Shown here: in pieces, positions 44,772 through 57,074 of the stretch
Layout of the letters: every line of letters begins with the position of its first letter
Position numbering within the stretch: position 1 is the stretch's first letter
Assembly: GCA_030248295.1 (NCBI GenBank)
Contig: JASANH010001213.1
Span: forward strand, 124,001-188,000
Direction of reading: 5' to 3'
DNA from: Mesodorylaimus sp. YZB2_4
Lineage: Eukaryota; Nematoda; Enoplea; Dorylaimida; Dorylaimidae
DNA: 64,000 nucleotides
Made by a program: the position numbers and the translations under genes
The notes under the pieces: model-generated
Database searches by the model: none
Told to the model about the DNA's origin: nothing
The model's input: the letters and a program-made list of their open reading frames with translations, nothing else

Positions 44772-47700
44772 GGCTGCGAAAAGACCGAAGTTGGCTATGG
44801 CTAGTCAAATATACGCAAAGAAATATGCGCTTGATCCTAAAATGGTGTAATTGTGTATACAGTACTGTGACAATCCTGAGGCGAGTAGGTATGGATTTCA
44901 AGCGCCATTAGCACTCTGCGCTGAAAATGCCTCAATGAGAAACGCACGCTGACGACCGCCCACACAGCCAAACCAGGCTGTGTGGGTGGTCGTCAGGGTC
45001 GTTATTGCAGGTCCAAATCAAACACCAGCAACCTAGATGGAGGCCGCGTCGGAATTCTAAGAATTTTATTTATAAAATAGGCCCTTTTTTAACAGAAGAC
45101 AGTAGCACGTCTTCCAACTAGGCAAAACACATTTTGTAGGCTTGCTGCTCTGTAACCGCTTTTTGCTAACTGTGCATGGGAGGAATGAGCATTAAAAACA
45201 TCGCCGCTGATGTCTTCGTAATTTCACCTGCGGCACAGGCGATCGACTAAAAATGGCGACGTATAGTTTCAAGAGAAGGCTAGAAGCGCAGTGGAGCACA
45301 TCAAAGCGAGGCGTAAGCTAGGTAGATAGTAGCCTTAGAAATCTGTAAAAAGGAGCAATGGCGGAACGCGGGTAGTTAGCAGATGCTTCACCTTTTGATC
45401 CATAATAGTTGCTATGCTGAGAATCAGGAGATAAAAAAGATAATTACGAGAGATATTGATGGAAGGATCGCCGAGCAGAAGTAAGCGGCGTAATCAGGCA
45501 CCTTTTTCCAACACACTTCCTGCTCCTAGTCCGATCATACGAGCTTAGCACCTCTGAAACGGACCAGGAAAGAAGAGTTCCCTCTCGTCATGTCAATCAT
45601 TCGCAACTCAAACCAATTGGAGCTGCTAAAGTAGATAGAAAATTATGCGCTGTACCCACGTATTGGAGTAGAAATCTTGAAGTTTGGTCTTCCTCCAAGG
45701 ACAGGTCACGACTGACAGGGCTTGATATCCACTGACAGAGAGACAGCACGGGCCAATAAACGTCAGGCGGGCCGTCAAAACTCATTGATTGCAAGTAATT
45801 GGGGGTCCTTTTTTGGCTCTGCGCGAATTATGACGTAAGAACGACGAAATGCGCGATGAACTCCGGCAAAGAGCAATCCATGTATATGTACCAGACACAT
45901 GGCCATCAAAGGGAAGAATAGGAAAACTCCTGATATTCACTCATTGCCGCTTGTCCCTCAACTGATGAACAGAAACGATATTTGTATGAGTCGGCCTGAT
46001 TAGACGAGTGCATAAGGCATAAGCAGCACAATCTCGTGCCTACCAGTCATGGACGAGTGAAATCTGAGATGATTGGACTAAGGTTAAAGGCGGATGTCCG
46101 TTTAACATGAACCAGAAACCGCAGCCAGCAACCATCGAAGCCACGCTTCTGTCAAACGACTCATCAAGCCCGTGTGAATGAGAAGGACGGCAAGCATTTC
46201 TGGTTGGTGGGATGAAGAAGATTGATCGATGCCGAATGAACCTCCCGGCGCCCGTTTGGCCCTGCACCCTGTTGGACTCTGCTAACATGAGAAATACGAT
46301 TTTCCAAAAAGACCTTGCTTCCCATCGCCCTGAAAACCTGAACATAGGCCCTTCTAACAGCCAAAATGCACCAGGTGACATTTCTTCTGCACTCGAGAAA
46401 AAGTAAGACGCTCGTGCAAGAGCTCGGGAAGATCACTCATTTCTTAACATTTGAATAATGCCCGTGCCGAAAATATCTAATTGCTACTCATTTATAATTT
46501 CATACTTCAAGCAGGGCGGTCGTTCGCCGTTCTGCTTGTCAGAACTGAAAAATCAGTTGGCAGCTGTTCCATAGTGACAAAAAGCAAAGATGATTTATGC
46601 ATTCGGATACTTTTACTGAACGGTCCCAACGACTGCGCATCGTTTGAAGGAGGTAGTAAGACATATTTTATTAGCTCTTACCTCTTATTTCCCTCATTAG
46701 TCAGCAAGAAATTGAGCTGTGTCTGATCTTAAAAGTGTTGAGATTTTGAAAGTATACCTTCAATCTAATATCTGGCTGATTCATGGCTTTTTCAGCTTTC
46801 ATTGAAGAGAAAAAGTGATCAATTTGGAAATAGTTTCGAATTTTCAAACGCATGTCTTAGAGCTCATCAAACCTTAAACACGCACACATAGCAACTAAAA
46901 CACACGTGACAGTCAGAACCATGAAAACAAGACACTTTGTGACAATTACGTCATCCTGAAAGCTCTGATTGATCAAAAACCTTTTCTCCAGTGTCGTGGC
47001 ATTTGAAGCAACACTTTACGCATACAGTTACTCACTGGGGGTTGTTTATCGTTTCTGACGTAAACTGAAATAATTAGGAAGCGAGAGACCATATTATGAG
47101 CACCCTGCAGACGACAACATCCCCGGAGGCGGTACAGAATACGATCAGGAAAAGTTTGACGGAAGAAACGTGCTTTCGGAAAAGAACATGATAAAATATT
47201 GATCTTCAGAAGAGAAATGGAGAAACGGGAGGAGAAGAATTGAAAAAAACAAAGTTAGCAGTACTTTTCCGGGAAGCTGTAGACTGTCTATCTTTCTATA
47301 ACAGATATCTTGTGAAGAATAGTTTCTTTCTGGCACCTGGAAAGTGTTTAAGGTTTGTCCCCTCCCCCGTCTGGGCCCATTTGAATATATTCCACCCTCC
47401 CACCGGGGAGAATTTCGAGGAAACCCTTTTCTCCATCCAAACGATCATGGCAGAGGTGGGCTATACAACACATTGTTGAGCCCACATTACCCAGGTAAAC
47501 TACTTGAGGGTGAATTATGAGACAACTTAATAAATTACAGTCCTTATTTCATCTTAGTTATATACAATGGGTGTGGTCGCTGGTCTCTATGCTCCTCCTA
47601 ATTTGCGACTCAATGAGAGTCCGGCGATAGTAACCAACCCAGCATGTTCAAGAATACTACATACTACTGCTAGGTACTGAAGCATGCTGGATCACAGCCG

Positions 47701-48193
47701 CGCACTTGTCGCACGACTCGAGCAGTCCAAGACATCAAAAGCGATGCACTGCTATATCAATTACTGCGTCACCAAAATGGTTCCCATTACCTCCTACGTA
47801 TAATACACAGAGGACCAACTGATGGAAATGATGGCATTGACTTGAAAGTTTTGGACTTCACACTTTGCATTAGCCGCGTGAAATGAGGAACTAGTAATTT
47901 TGATGAAACGCATCTTTGTAAATAACTTGTAAACCTGAGAATTTGTAATTTGTAGTTTGTAAATTTGAGAAAATTTGCCTTCGGATCCCTTTCGTCAAAG
48001 CTGTACAAGTTTCAACTTTCTGCTGCTCATTCAAAGCTTGTCAGACGTTTCAATTCGATGATGCAAACTTGATTAAGTAAAGCTCACAGTTAGCTTTTTA
48101 TCCTCGGTTGCGACTGTAATGAGCTGTGTTACTTTGCACCCAGTCCTATCGCACACTCAAGTCACTATCACTTGGCTTGTCATGGCCTTCATT
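44772..48193. other. Gene-poor stretch between GPCR and lipase A
   Basis: A 21-bp-arm hairpin lies at 44949-44996. Around 46850-47100 two minus-strand segments could join as small exons (a hydrophobic helix TKCLVFMVLTVTCVLVAM ends one), but support is weak. The minus-strand frame 46040-46381 has no recognised domain. Confidence 0.35.
44949..44996. repeat. Hairpin with 21-bp arms and 6-nt loop
   Basis: 44949-44969 pairs with 44976-44996 with one G-T-type mismatch. The arm begins CTGACGACCGCCCACAC. It is strongly GC-rich compared with its surroundings. Confidence 0.85.
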
Positions 48194-50118
48194 CTAGGCC
48201 GCATTAGCGGGTTTCGGGTTGCTGGCTTCAAAATCGCTTTGAATACTTTCCAAGATGGGTATGTAGACTTCCCAAGGAGCACGGCCACCCCACAGGAAAT
48301 CCATGTGGTTGAATTCGCCAAGGTACGTCTTGGAAACAACGCTCTTGCCCAAGGTTGGAAGCATGTTACGCACGTCTTTGTCCGTAGCCAGCCAATCATT
48401 GTCGCCCCAGAAAAGGGAAATGGGGGTCGTAATGTCATTGACACTGTATTGCGGTGGGGTCGCCTTGAAATGCCGCAAGCCATGCATATGGCAGGCAACA
48501 AGCAAAACTATTAGAAGCTTACCGAACCGTAGCGCTTCACGTTCTCTTTCTCACCGTGATCGTATTGGCCGATTCTTCCATTCGTGACCATTTGACCCAA
48601 ATGAATGAATGTTCTGCGGGAAGTGGCGGCTGGCGTATGGGCCAAGTAGACGGGTAAACGGGTCTAAAGTGCTCATCTGTACTGCGGACCTCTACGGACG
48701 CACTACTCTACTTACTGCGTTCAGTTGCAAAGAGCTGGGTCCAGCGATCATAAACATAAAATTGCCGCACACCATGCTTCCAACGAAATCATGACTACCG
48801 CACACGTACTGGGCAAATTTCTTCATCAGCCAGTTGGGAGGCAGGAATTCTTCTTGGCCAGTGAATTGCAGGGTTTGCTAAACCGCACACTGGTCAAGGA
48901 CTCGACAAAATTTCCCTGTAATCTTACGTCAATCATGGTCAAAACAGGTGCCAGAATTCCGACGAGCCCGCGAGCGTTTTCTAATTTCAGAACTGGGGCC
49001 AGAGCGTAGAAATGTTTCACCTACAGCAAGAACAGGTCTTGTCTTTGACTTTAGGTGCGAAGGTATCGGTGTACTTTTTTAGCGAATTCCTTATCCTGAG
49101 CCAGTCGGACAAACATGGTCAACGTCCCCATGGAGTGGCCAATGTAGTAGATGTACGGGGTGCCGCTGGTTTTCAGGATATGGTTAATCATGGCGGGTAG
49201 ATCGTATTGGGACATTTCGGGCCAGCTACAAAGTGGGTCTGACAAACACCTTTAAGGGTGGGAGAGGGCACTTTTTGTTGCTGGGCAGGGACCAGGTTAC
49301 AGCATCGCTATCGGCCAACAAACTAATGAGACATGCGCACTTACCTGAAGTCGAAAAATTTTTTCTAAAATATAGGAGAAGCATATTTCTGCTATTTGAA
49401 ATGTTTAAAGACCTTTACTTCCTCCTTGTCCGCTGACAGTTTCACGTGTTTCCTTCCGTATACATTGCCTCGGAAATTCCCGATCCACACATCAAGACCA
49501 GCATCGGCGTAAATGAAAGCTGCATCTTGATTCGGCAAATTGTTCACCCACATGTCCGAACTGCAACAAAGTGTAACATGTTACCCTCACCTCTAAGATG
49601 GTGCCTGTTGCCGCGCCTTTAGTCGTCTAGGACTGGTGAAAGATCACCGTCTCTCTGCGGTCGCCCTCGAGGACTAGATCACCGAGAGGAACACTTCCCT
49701 CTCTGTTACCCGTTCTGCAAAAGTTCTCAATGCTGCTGTATTTCAATGCATAATGCCTGTGCCCGCGAGAGAGCCCCGTATGTACCTGCCCACCAGACCG
49801 TGCTGGATCAAAACCACTGGCCGGATGCCTTTCGGCGGTTCCTTTTGTTCTCTTCCATATGGGATGCGGAAAATGGTCAGAATATAGCCATCGTCTGTGG
49901 TCACATTGTGTCGTTCACATGGATATCCCCAACGTCGGATCATACCTTCCTGAAAGTAGAGGCCTGCAAGCGTATTAACTGGAATTTGTCCCACGTACAG
50001 TGTCCATATCCTTTTCTGGGTCGTTGATCAAACCGAAGAAAGCACGGTTTTGAGCAGCATTCTGAAGTGGGGGTGCTGCGGCGGCGGCAGCCAAGATCGC
50101 GCTGATCATGTACCACAT
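48194..50118 (-). CDS. Secreted acid lipase A (lysosomal/gastric lipase family, LIPL-like)
   Basis: Nine exons, 50118-49999, 49949-49786, 49560-49419, 49364-49345, 49225-49075, 49020-48928, 48877-48716, 48663-48523 and 48463-48194, all in phase, giving 420 residues. A signal sequence ([17 protein letters not shown]) is followed by the AB-hydrolase-associated lid part ([17 protein letters not shown]). The nucleophile Ser 180 lies in GHSMG. The acid Asp 354 is in WGDNDWLA, and the catalytic His 384 in EFNHMDF. All three catalytic residues are present. Family members hydrolyse neutral lipids in acidic vesicles or the gut lumen. Exon 4 is only 20 nt. It heads a tandem of three paralogues on the same strand. 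A TATA box sits at 50201-50208. Confidence 0.95.
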
Positions 50119-50230
50119 GGTCGGGACAGAAACTGATCGGTTCACTATACAGCTGTCGCTGAAGTTATCTTACGAATGATACTTCCAATGACAGGACGTT
50201 TATTTATATTATCTAGCAACACATTCTGAT
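50119..50230 (-). promoter_or_regulatory. Promoter of lipase A: TATA box and two GATA sites
   Basis: On the minus strand TATAAATA (50208-50201) lies 83-90 bp before the start codon. AGATAA occurs at 50170-50165 and 50214-50209. WGATAA is the site of intestinal GATA factors (ELT-2 class) in nematodes. Lipase B has the same arrangement, which supports a gut-specific promoter. Confidence 0.5.
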
Positions 50231-51205
50231 TGGCACTGACGTTAGTTTGCATTGCATCCGAGGCGAAGTCGGTAGGCACACCTGGTGTTGATAAAATACT
50301 GAAACACACGTTGGCCTATTTGAGATACAAATGTACCTAGGCACACAAATTTGCTGCCTGGAGCAAACAAGGGAAAATAATATCGAATTGTGAGAGGTTG
50401 TTCTGACACTCGTGCCCGTCCGCATGAGACATTCCGCATAAAGAACATCGTAGATTTTGCTAGGAACTACTGGAAGGTTTTGTAAGCATACAGGCAGAGC
50501 TGTGTGCCATTTCCCACTTTTTCAGTTTTGCTGCGTCAACCCTTAAAAAGCTGCTAGCTTCAAAATCTCATTCGGCATATGGCTGTCTCAACTATTCCAT
50601 GCTATCTGGCGCAAGATGTTCAACAGCATAGGGTGGTTAAAGTGAAACGTGCGGCTTAAGAAACGCTGGTTTTAAAAAAAGTTACCAGAAACGCTGGTTT
50701 TTAAAAAAATTACCAGAAACGCTGCTTTTTCCTGCAGCACAATAGCCAATTTTGACGTTAAATGTTTCGCCTTTTTCTCTTCGAAGTTCTCCCTCCTGAC
50801 CAATTTAAAATCCTTTAGAGCCCCAAAACTTACCCGTTTTATGAACTATGCATGCCTAAGTCATAACATACTGTACAGTACAATACGTGTAGACTGTTTT
50901 TTCCCGTGTATACTATCCCTTGACAGCACTGACGATAGGAGCTCATACATTACAGTAGGCCTCATAATGTGACCTTCATGCATGATAGGCGACGGCGAGT
51001 GGGAGAGAGTAATCGATACTCTCCCCTGGCTGACAATGAGACGTCAGTCGCCCTCTCGGGTTGATGTTTCAGCCGTAGGTATAGTCGTACGACTTGCCTA
51101 TCTACTCCAGTCGGAGTTTTTGTCTCGCCGACCCGTGCAGGAACATGTGCGCGGGGCTAATCATAAAGCCTATGAGCCCCAACTCACTGCATCCTAAATC
51201 CTAAG
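50231..51205. other. Intergenic, with a 28-bp tandem repeat and one palindromic repeat
   Basis: 28-bp units starting GAAACGCTGG occur at 50660, 50688 and 50716 (the third incomplete). A copy of the dispersed palindrome family is at 51000-51110 and matches the insertion in intron 7 of lipase B. Confidence 0.6.
50660..50725 (+). repeat. 28-bp tandem repeat, about 2.4 copies
   Basis: GAAACGCTGGTTTT followed by an A-run and TTACCA recurs at exact 28-bp spacing. Confidence 0.85.
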
Positions 51206-51207
51206 AA

Positions 51208-53900
51208 GGGCCGTCCACATTGCACCCCAGCTGCCGAGCCAGCCGCAAGCCGAGCTTGTCGGCTGAGGTGTCGCTCACGTTGCGACCATCAGCTCATCGT
51301 CAGCCAGCTCAGCCCGCGGTTGGCTCAGTTTGCGGCTGGCTCGGTTTGTGGCTTGCGGCTGGCACAGCTTGGCTTGCCCGGATGGATTGTTCACATTCAG
51401 CTCGGTTTGCGGCTCAGGAGCTAGGCCAGCTCGGGCTGATAAGTTAAAAATTTTCAACTTTTCCGAGCTTTGAACAATTGCTCTGGAGTGATCAACAGGA
51501 AAGTAGCCGATTTCGATAAAAATATGGATTATGATGAAATTATTGAATTGTTGTGAGCTTAGGAACCGGTATATCGGTTTTAGCGGCTAGGAATTTCAGG
51601 GTTTAAACCAAGGGAATTTAGAGAAAAAGCGGGCGGAGTCTGATGCGAGTCGGCATCATTTGTGTGCTAGGGGAACGGGTGGGACTGATGTGTCAAATTT
51701 GGCATTTTAATCCAAAAGAAATGATCTCGAGGAAGTACGCTAGAAATTTAGAGAAGTCGCTCTGATTGAATTTAGAAACGACCTACTACGGTACAGAGAG
51801 TTGCGACGCACATTTACCGCATATTACTAGAAATGGCAAGTAGAACCGACTCCAGCGAAACTGTTACCGATGTTGCTTCGCACTGTTCTTTCTCATCTTT
51901 ATTTTCATTCTGATCATTAAAGATAGAACTTGTAGTGATCAGGAGGATGTTAGTTTCATATTTACCGCGCATTGCTATTTGAATATGGTTGCCTTCGTTT
52001 TGATTTGGCACTAGCACATTTGTTATGTCTAATCATGAATCATGCTATCTTTGCGTGTTCTACGAAACCTATATAAGCTCGTCTTTTCGTGTCTTAAGGG
52101 CGCTTTTAGTCTGCTCGTGAATTTTGGTAAGCCGATAAAGAGTTGCTTTCAATCGAGTAGAGTCCCCTTTGTCCCACCCAAGCCCTACAAACTGTTGACC
52201 TGAAAAACCATGTGTCTACTGAGTAAAAAATATGCTTGTTTGTCAGTGCACGTATGCGTGTTTGGGATGTCCGTGATGTTAAAGATAAGCTGATGCAACA
52301 GGCTGTGCATTGGTCATGTACTGCGCTTCGTTCAGTCGACCAATAGACGACAAATTTCAGTTTTATTCTTTTGATTTTGACGATGATAATTCTCTGCAGT
52401 AGTCTCGCTCCTGGGGAAACTTTCTGCGAGCCGAGCAAACCGAGCTCCTCAGCCGAGCCCGCCAATAAGCAGACAGAATGTTTTCATCAGCGTCGCGGCT
52501 TCTAATGCAGTGTTGCCAACCTGAAACAACACGACCGGCGAAAGCTGAGATAAAAACCGGCGAAAAACCGGCGACAAAATAAGTGACCGGCGACAGAAAA
52601 CCGGCGATCATAAAATGCATCAAAACACAGTGCTACTTTGTATACTTTTACTTCACATCAGCAACTCGTGCATTTCGCATTAGCGAAAAACAAAAATCGC
52701 CTTCTGCTGCCACTTCCTATAGGACTGTTTCAACAAGCACTGTAATCATGAATTCTTTCCCAAATTTTGAAACTGTCTCCGTCAACGACCAACTCTTCTG
52801 ACCTCTCTTATGATCGTATATATTTTCCTAAAAGCGACCTAGGAGTTTTTTGATGGCAGATTTATCTTCTTCAGGGTTCAAACTATTGGGGAATGATTTT
52901 CCCTGATTTTCCCAGGTTTTTGAGACAATAATCCGATCTTTCCCCAAAAACATTTTTACCCTGACCTAGACTTGGTAGAAGAATTTTTAACTGGTTACAT
53001 CTCCTAATCATGACATTTACAGATGAAGCCGTTGGAAAATAATTTGAATTTGGATACAATGATGAAGCGATACCAATCCTTAAAAAAAACCACTTCATAT
53101 TGTAAAGACGCCAAACTTTAAGCTTTAAAATGCAGCCTCTCAGTTTCTTCTAAATTTGGCTCTGAACCTACCATTTTCCCTGAGTTTTACGGGAAAAATA
53201 GGAAATTCCCTTGAGAAGTGTTCCAACCTTCTATGAGCCGTATTTTTGCAAATTATCCAAGAGAATGGACGAAATGCTCAGGCATGACTTAGCCAGTAGG
53301 TATAATAACCTAAAGTGATGGGGCTGCAGGGCATCTAACGACGTACTGCCCAGAAAGTTCGAAACGAAATAAAAATTACTAGATAAGCGTTTCCAAATTT
53401 TGACGCAAAAAAAAGGGTGAGAAGAGGAGAAAGGAGATACACAGCAAGCTTGTGGACTGGGTTTAAATGATATGTCCGTACTTGGCACAAAAAAAGAGAA
53501 TGCGTCAACATCAAAGCTGGCGGTCAATGCCAAAGTTCACACACTGTAGTGCTGGAGAGGGAAGCTTCCAGACCGGCGAAAAACCGCATATTGAACCGGC
53601 GACAAAACCGGCGATATTGAGGCTGACCGGCGAACGGAACCGGCGAAGGTACCCGACCGGCGAAAAACCGGCGACAGGGTCAAAAACCGGCGACAAATCG
53701 CCGGTTTCCGGCGAAGTTGGCAACACTGTTCTAATGTGAACGACCCAGCCGAGCTGAGATGACCGCAAGCCGCAAACTGAGCCAGCCGCAAGCTGAGCCA
53801 ACCGAGGTATGCAATGTGAACGCATATTAGCTCTGCTGACAGCTCGGCTGGCTCGGTTAGCTCGGCAGCCGATCAGCCGAGGTGCAATGTGGACGCCGCT
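51208..53900. mobile_element. Fold-back DNA element with long inverted ends, split by a hAT insertion
   Basis: The left end (GGCCGTCCACATTGCACC at 51208) and the right end (GGTGCAATGTGGACGCCG at about 53880-53898) are inverted repeats. They continue inward for about 200 bp as blocks of CTCGG, GAGC, TTGCGGCT and GGCTGGCTC motifs. The right arm resumes at 52420-52500 on the other side of the inserted element. Length without the insertion is about 1.46 kb. No transposase is encoded, so it is non-autonomous. A target duplication for this outer element was not found. Confidence 0.65.
52508..53728. mobile_element. Non-autonomous hAT-type element, 1.22 kb, 8-bp target duplication
   Basis: Terminal inverted repeats CAGTGTTGCCAAC (52508-52520) and GTTGGCAACACTG (53716-53728) are perfect over 13 bp. 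They are flanked by the direct 8-bp duplication TTCTAATG (52500-52507 and 53729-53736). CAGxG termini and 8-bp duplications are diagnostic of hAT transposons. Inside each end there are clusters of ACCGGCGA motifs (five on the left, about ten on the right), typical of subterminal transposase-binding repeats. No transposase frame is present. Confidence 0.9.
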
Positions 53901-54468
53901 CTGCCCGATGGGTTTAGGATGTCAAAGGGGTCCGACAAAGGCAACAAACTGTGAGAGAACTCGCAGGATTTCGAACAGGTCAAGCAGTGATGTTAATGGA
54001 CCTGGCTTGAAATTTTTCAGGCGCCTTTTCTGGTTTCTTACCAGCATATATGGAAGAGACAATCATTAGCGTTGATCGTGGAAATGTATTGTCTTCTTGT
54101 CTGACCTTAACGTTTGAGCTACCTTTTTCCTCTTCGGTATGTTTTTATTGATAGCTCAGCAGAGGGCATGCTATAGGCCGTGCATTAGGATTTGTATAGG
54201 GCATGTGCTGCATCTTGAGAGTCAAAAGGGTGAAACGGAGAGGAAACGCTATTGTATGATACGACACGCTGCACTGCACACGCAGACCGTACACATTTTG
54301 GAAGTGTCAGAAGCTCATGAACCCTAAGTAACCCCAAGCTCTACTGTAACACCTCTCTCTTTGTCAGTCAAACTCGTACACCTTATATCAAGCACGTGCT
54401 TGCTTTACTAATACACGTCCTGTCACTTGTATCATCACAGTCCAGTCCATACAGGGAAAACCTTCATC
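53901..54468. other. Intergenic, no gene recognised
   Basis: Sequence between the fold-back element and the 3' end of lipase B. Nothing recognised. Confidence 0.4.
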
Positions 54469-56709
54469 TTACGAAGAAGCATTGTTTTCAGAGTTACTGG
54501 ATTCAAAGTCTTTCACAATATCCTCCCGAATAGGGATGTAGATTTCCCACGGGGCACGTGAGCCCCACAAGAAATCCATGTGATTGAATTCTCCAAGATA
54601 AGCTTTGGAGAATACGCTCTTCAATTTTGGAAGCATATTCCTGACGTCCTTATCGGTGGCCAGCCAATCACTGTCGCCCCAGTACAAGGCGGTGGGCGTT
54701 TCCAGGCTGCTCACATCGTATTGAGGTGGGATTTCCTGAACACAAGCCTGTTCTCAAGATAATCGAGGCGGTCATATAACGGCCTTACTGATCCATATCG
54801 ACGTTTATTCTCCGCGGCTCCGTGGTCGTACTGCCCAATCCGACCATTCTTGATCATTTGACCCAAGTGAATGAAGGTTCTGCGTGAAGTTCCAGCTGGT
54901 GTGTGGGCCAGGTAGACTGGTAGACGGGTCTGAAATAGACGAAGTGGTTGCGTAGAAGGAGCAACCAGGCGTAGGAGGCAGGTCGGCGGGGCATAAACTC
55001 GCATTGGAGGGCAAGTCTTTCGACTATACCTACGGCTGAAGCCTCAACCCGAGAGGTTGACGTTTCCCAGCCAGGGGAGATCGATTACTCTCTCGCAGTC
55101 GATATGGCCAGCCAGGCACATGGGTTAAAAAGCCAGGATAAGTACACCTGCTTACATTATTCAATTGCAGCGAGCTTGGTCCAGCGATCATGAACAATGT
55201 GTTGGCGCATACCATACTTCCAACAAATTCTGTGCTGCCGCAAACGTACTGTCCGAATTGTTTGGTTAGCCAGGTCGGAGGCAAGAATTCTTCCATGCCA
55301 GCGTAGTAGAGGGTATTCTACATCAGAAACAAGACTATGCAGTCTAAAACAGATGAAAAGTGACTTCGTACATCAATCGTGCCCAAAAAATTCGATAGGA
55401 TTCCAACGAGTCCTTTCACATTTTCCAGCTTCAAAACTGGGGCCAGAGCGTAAAATCGTTTAACCTGTAACAAGAAAAGGATGGGGATAATGGCAAGGAA
55501 ATGATTGTATGGCTGATCGTGAGCTCACTTTCTTAGCGAATTCCTTATCTTGAGATAACTTAACGAACATGGTCAAAGTTCCCATGGAGTGGCCTATATA
55601 ATAGACGTAGGGGGCATTGCTTGTCTTCAAAATGTGATTTATCATGGCTGGAAGATCATATTTTGACATTTCCGGCCAGCTGGAATACAAAGAACCTTTT
55701 ATCGTGATGTTTTTAGTGTGTGGGCGGAAAAGATTGTGACAGTCAACGCCTAATGGGGAATATATTTGCTTTTCCACGTCTTTTTCTGTTCATAAAAAAA
55801 AGATATGGAGAACAGGTTCTCGACCAAGAGGCACTGGCACTTTTGATTCGCGAAAGAAAGGTTCTTACCTAAAGTCGAAAAATTTCATCTGAAATATAGA
55901 CCACTTGCATTAAAAATTGCATCGGTAGATAAAGACTTGCATATCACCTTATCCTTATCAGCGGACAGACTGACGTGTCTTCGTCCATATTTGTTGCCTC
56001 TGAAGTTTCCTAGCCACACATCGAAACCGGCTTCGGCGTAAAGGAAAGCTGCATCTTGATTTGGCAAGTTATTCACCCACATGTCGGAGCTGAAAATAGC
56101 AAGATATATGTGCTATAGTTTTGCTCAGCGTGTACCCGATTGTTGACGTGGGGCCCTGTATTTACTGTAAGCCACTGTGTTTCGTAAGCCTGGGCTCGCT
56201 GCCATGCAATACGGTTGGACGAACGCCGAACCGTGTTCTACCGTCCTCTGTTTGCATACATACAAAGTGCATTACTGTGGTTTAACCTATCAAACACCAG
56301 AGTTTGCTTGAGTGAAGAGTTTCTGAAGAGGCGAAAATTGAATACAGTTTTCGGTACAGACTCACCTTCCCAAAAGTCCGTGCTGAATCAGGACAACAGG
56401 GCGAGGTGTCTTAGGCGTGGCTTCTTGGCTCTTTCCATGAGGAATGCGGAAGATGGTCAAAATGTAGCCATCTTCTGTCGTGACATCGTGTTTTTCCGCT
56501 GGGTAGTCCCATCGTTTTATGATTCCTTCCTGAAAAACCTCACATAAGCATGAGTGAGAGACTTTATACGCCAAGCTTACTGTGTCCAACTTGACTTCAG
56601 GATCTTCTTTGATCAATCCGAACAAAGCTCGATTATGGGCTGATCGTTTAGACACCGGGGTTGCTGTGGCCGCAGCAAACAGTAAGCTCACTGCAATCAG
56701 AGAACGCAT
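54469..56709 (-). CDS. Secreted acid lipase B (LIPL-like paralogue)
   Basis: Nine exons, 56709-56581, 56529-56366, 56089-55948, 55888-55869, 55679-55529, 55464-55372, 55317-55156, 54929-54789 and 54735-54469, giving 422 residues. Signal peptide [18 protein letters not shown]. The exon lengths and phases from exon 2 to 8 (164, 142, 20, 151, 93, 162, 141) are identical to lipase A. Catalytic residues are Ser 183 in GHSMG, Asp 357 in WGDSDWLA and His 386 in EFNHMDF. Intron 7 (54930-55155) is enlarged by an inserted palindromic repeat. The protein is very similar to lipase A throughout, so the pair arose by tandem duplication. Confidence 0.96.
55015..55110 (-). repeat. Palindromic repeat inserted in lipase B intron 7
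   Basis: Reads on the minus strand GAGAGAGTAATCGAT, CCCTGGCTGG and CAGCCGTAGGTATAGTC, matching 51000-51090 on the plus strand. It explains why this intron is longer than the same intron of lipase A. Confidence 0.7.
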
Positions 56710-56940
56710 GATTTCTTCAGAAAGCAGAATCTGGTTCTGTTGTCACCCGAATTACTGACTTCCAGAGCGAGTGGTTCAATTTTATATCCTACCGTACAGA
56801 ATGGCCTGGCGAGAATTGATACACGTGTTTGGCACAACTGACATGGGTTCGCTTGCTCACCTGAAAACATGAAAGACTGACCTGTGTATGACGCAGACAC
56901 GGGAATGCGCTGTTCAATCTGTCTTTTTATCTAATATAAG
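56710..56940 (-). promoter_or_regulatory. Promoter of lipase B: TATA box and GATA site
   Basis: Minus-strand TATAAAA at 56787-56781 lies 72-78 bp before the start codon. AGATAA is at 56932-56927. The spacing of the TATA box is close to that of lipase A. Confidence 0.45.
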
Positions 56941-57074
56941 GAGCAGACTACGTAAAAGTGCGATCCTCGAAAGCAAACATTAGGTTGAATGTGACTGTGC
57001 TTTGCTCAATTACAGTAGCTGAACTAGCCACATGGCTGCGCTTCTGGCAGCATGCGAAGGGAGATCGCGACAAC

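Noticed and set aside
46040-46381. 113-codon minus-strand frame that might be a transposase piece
   Set aside because: I compared it with mariner and MULE catalytic motifs and found none.
47040-47210. Small membrane-protein exons near 47 kb
   Set aside because: Two segments could be joined with splice-like signals, but alternative joins on the other strand are equally good.
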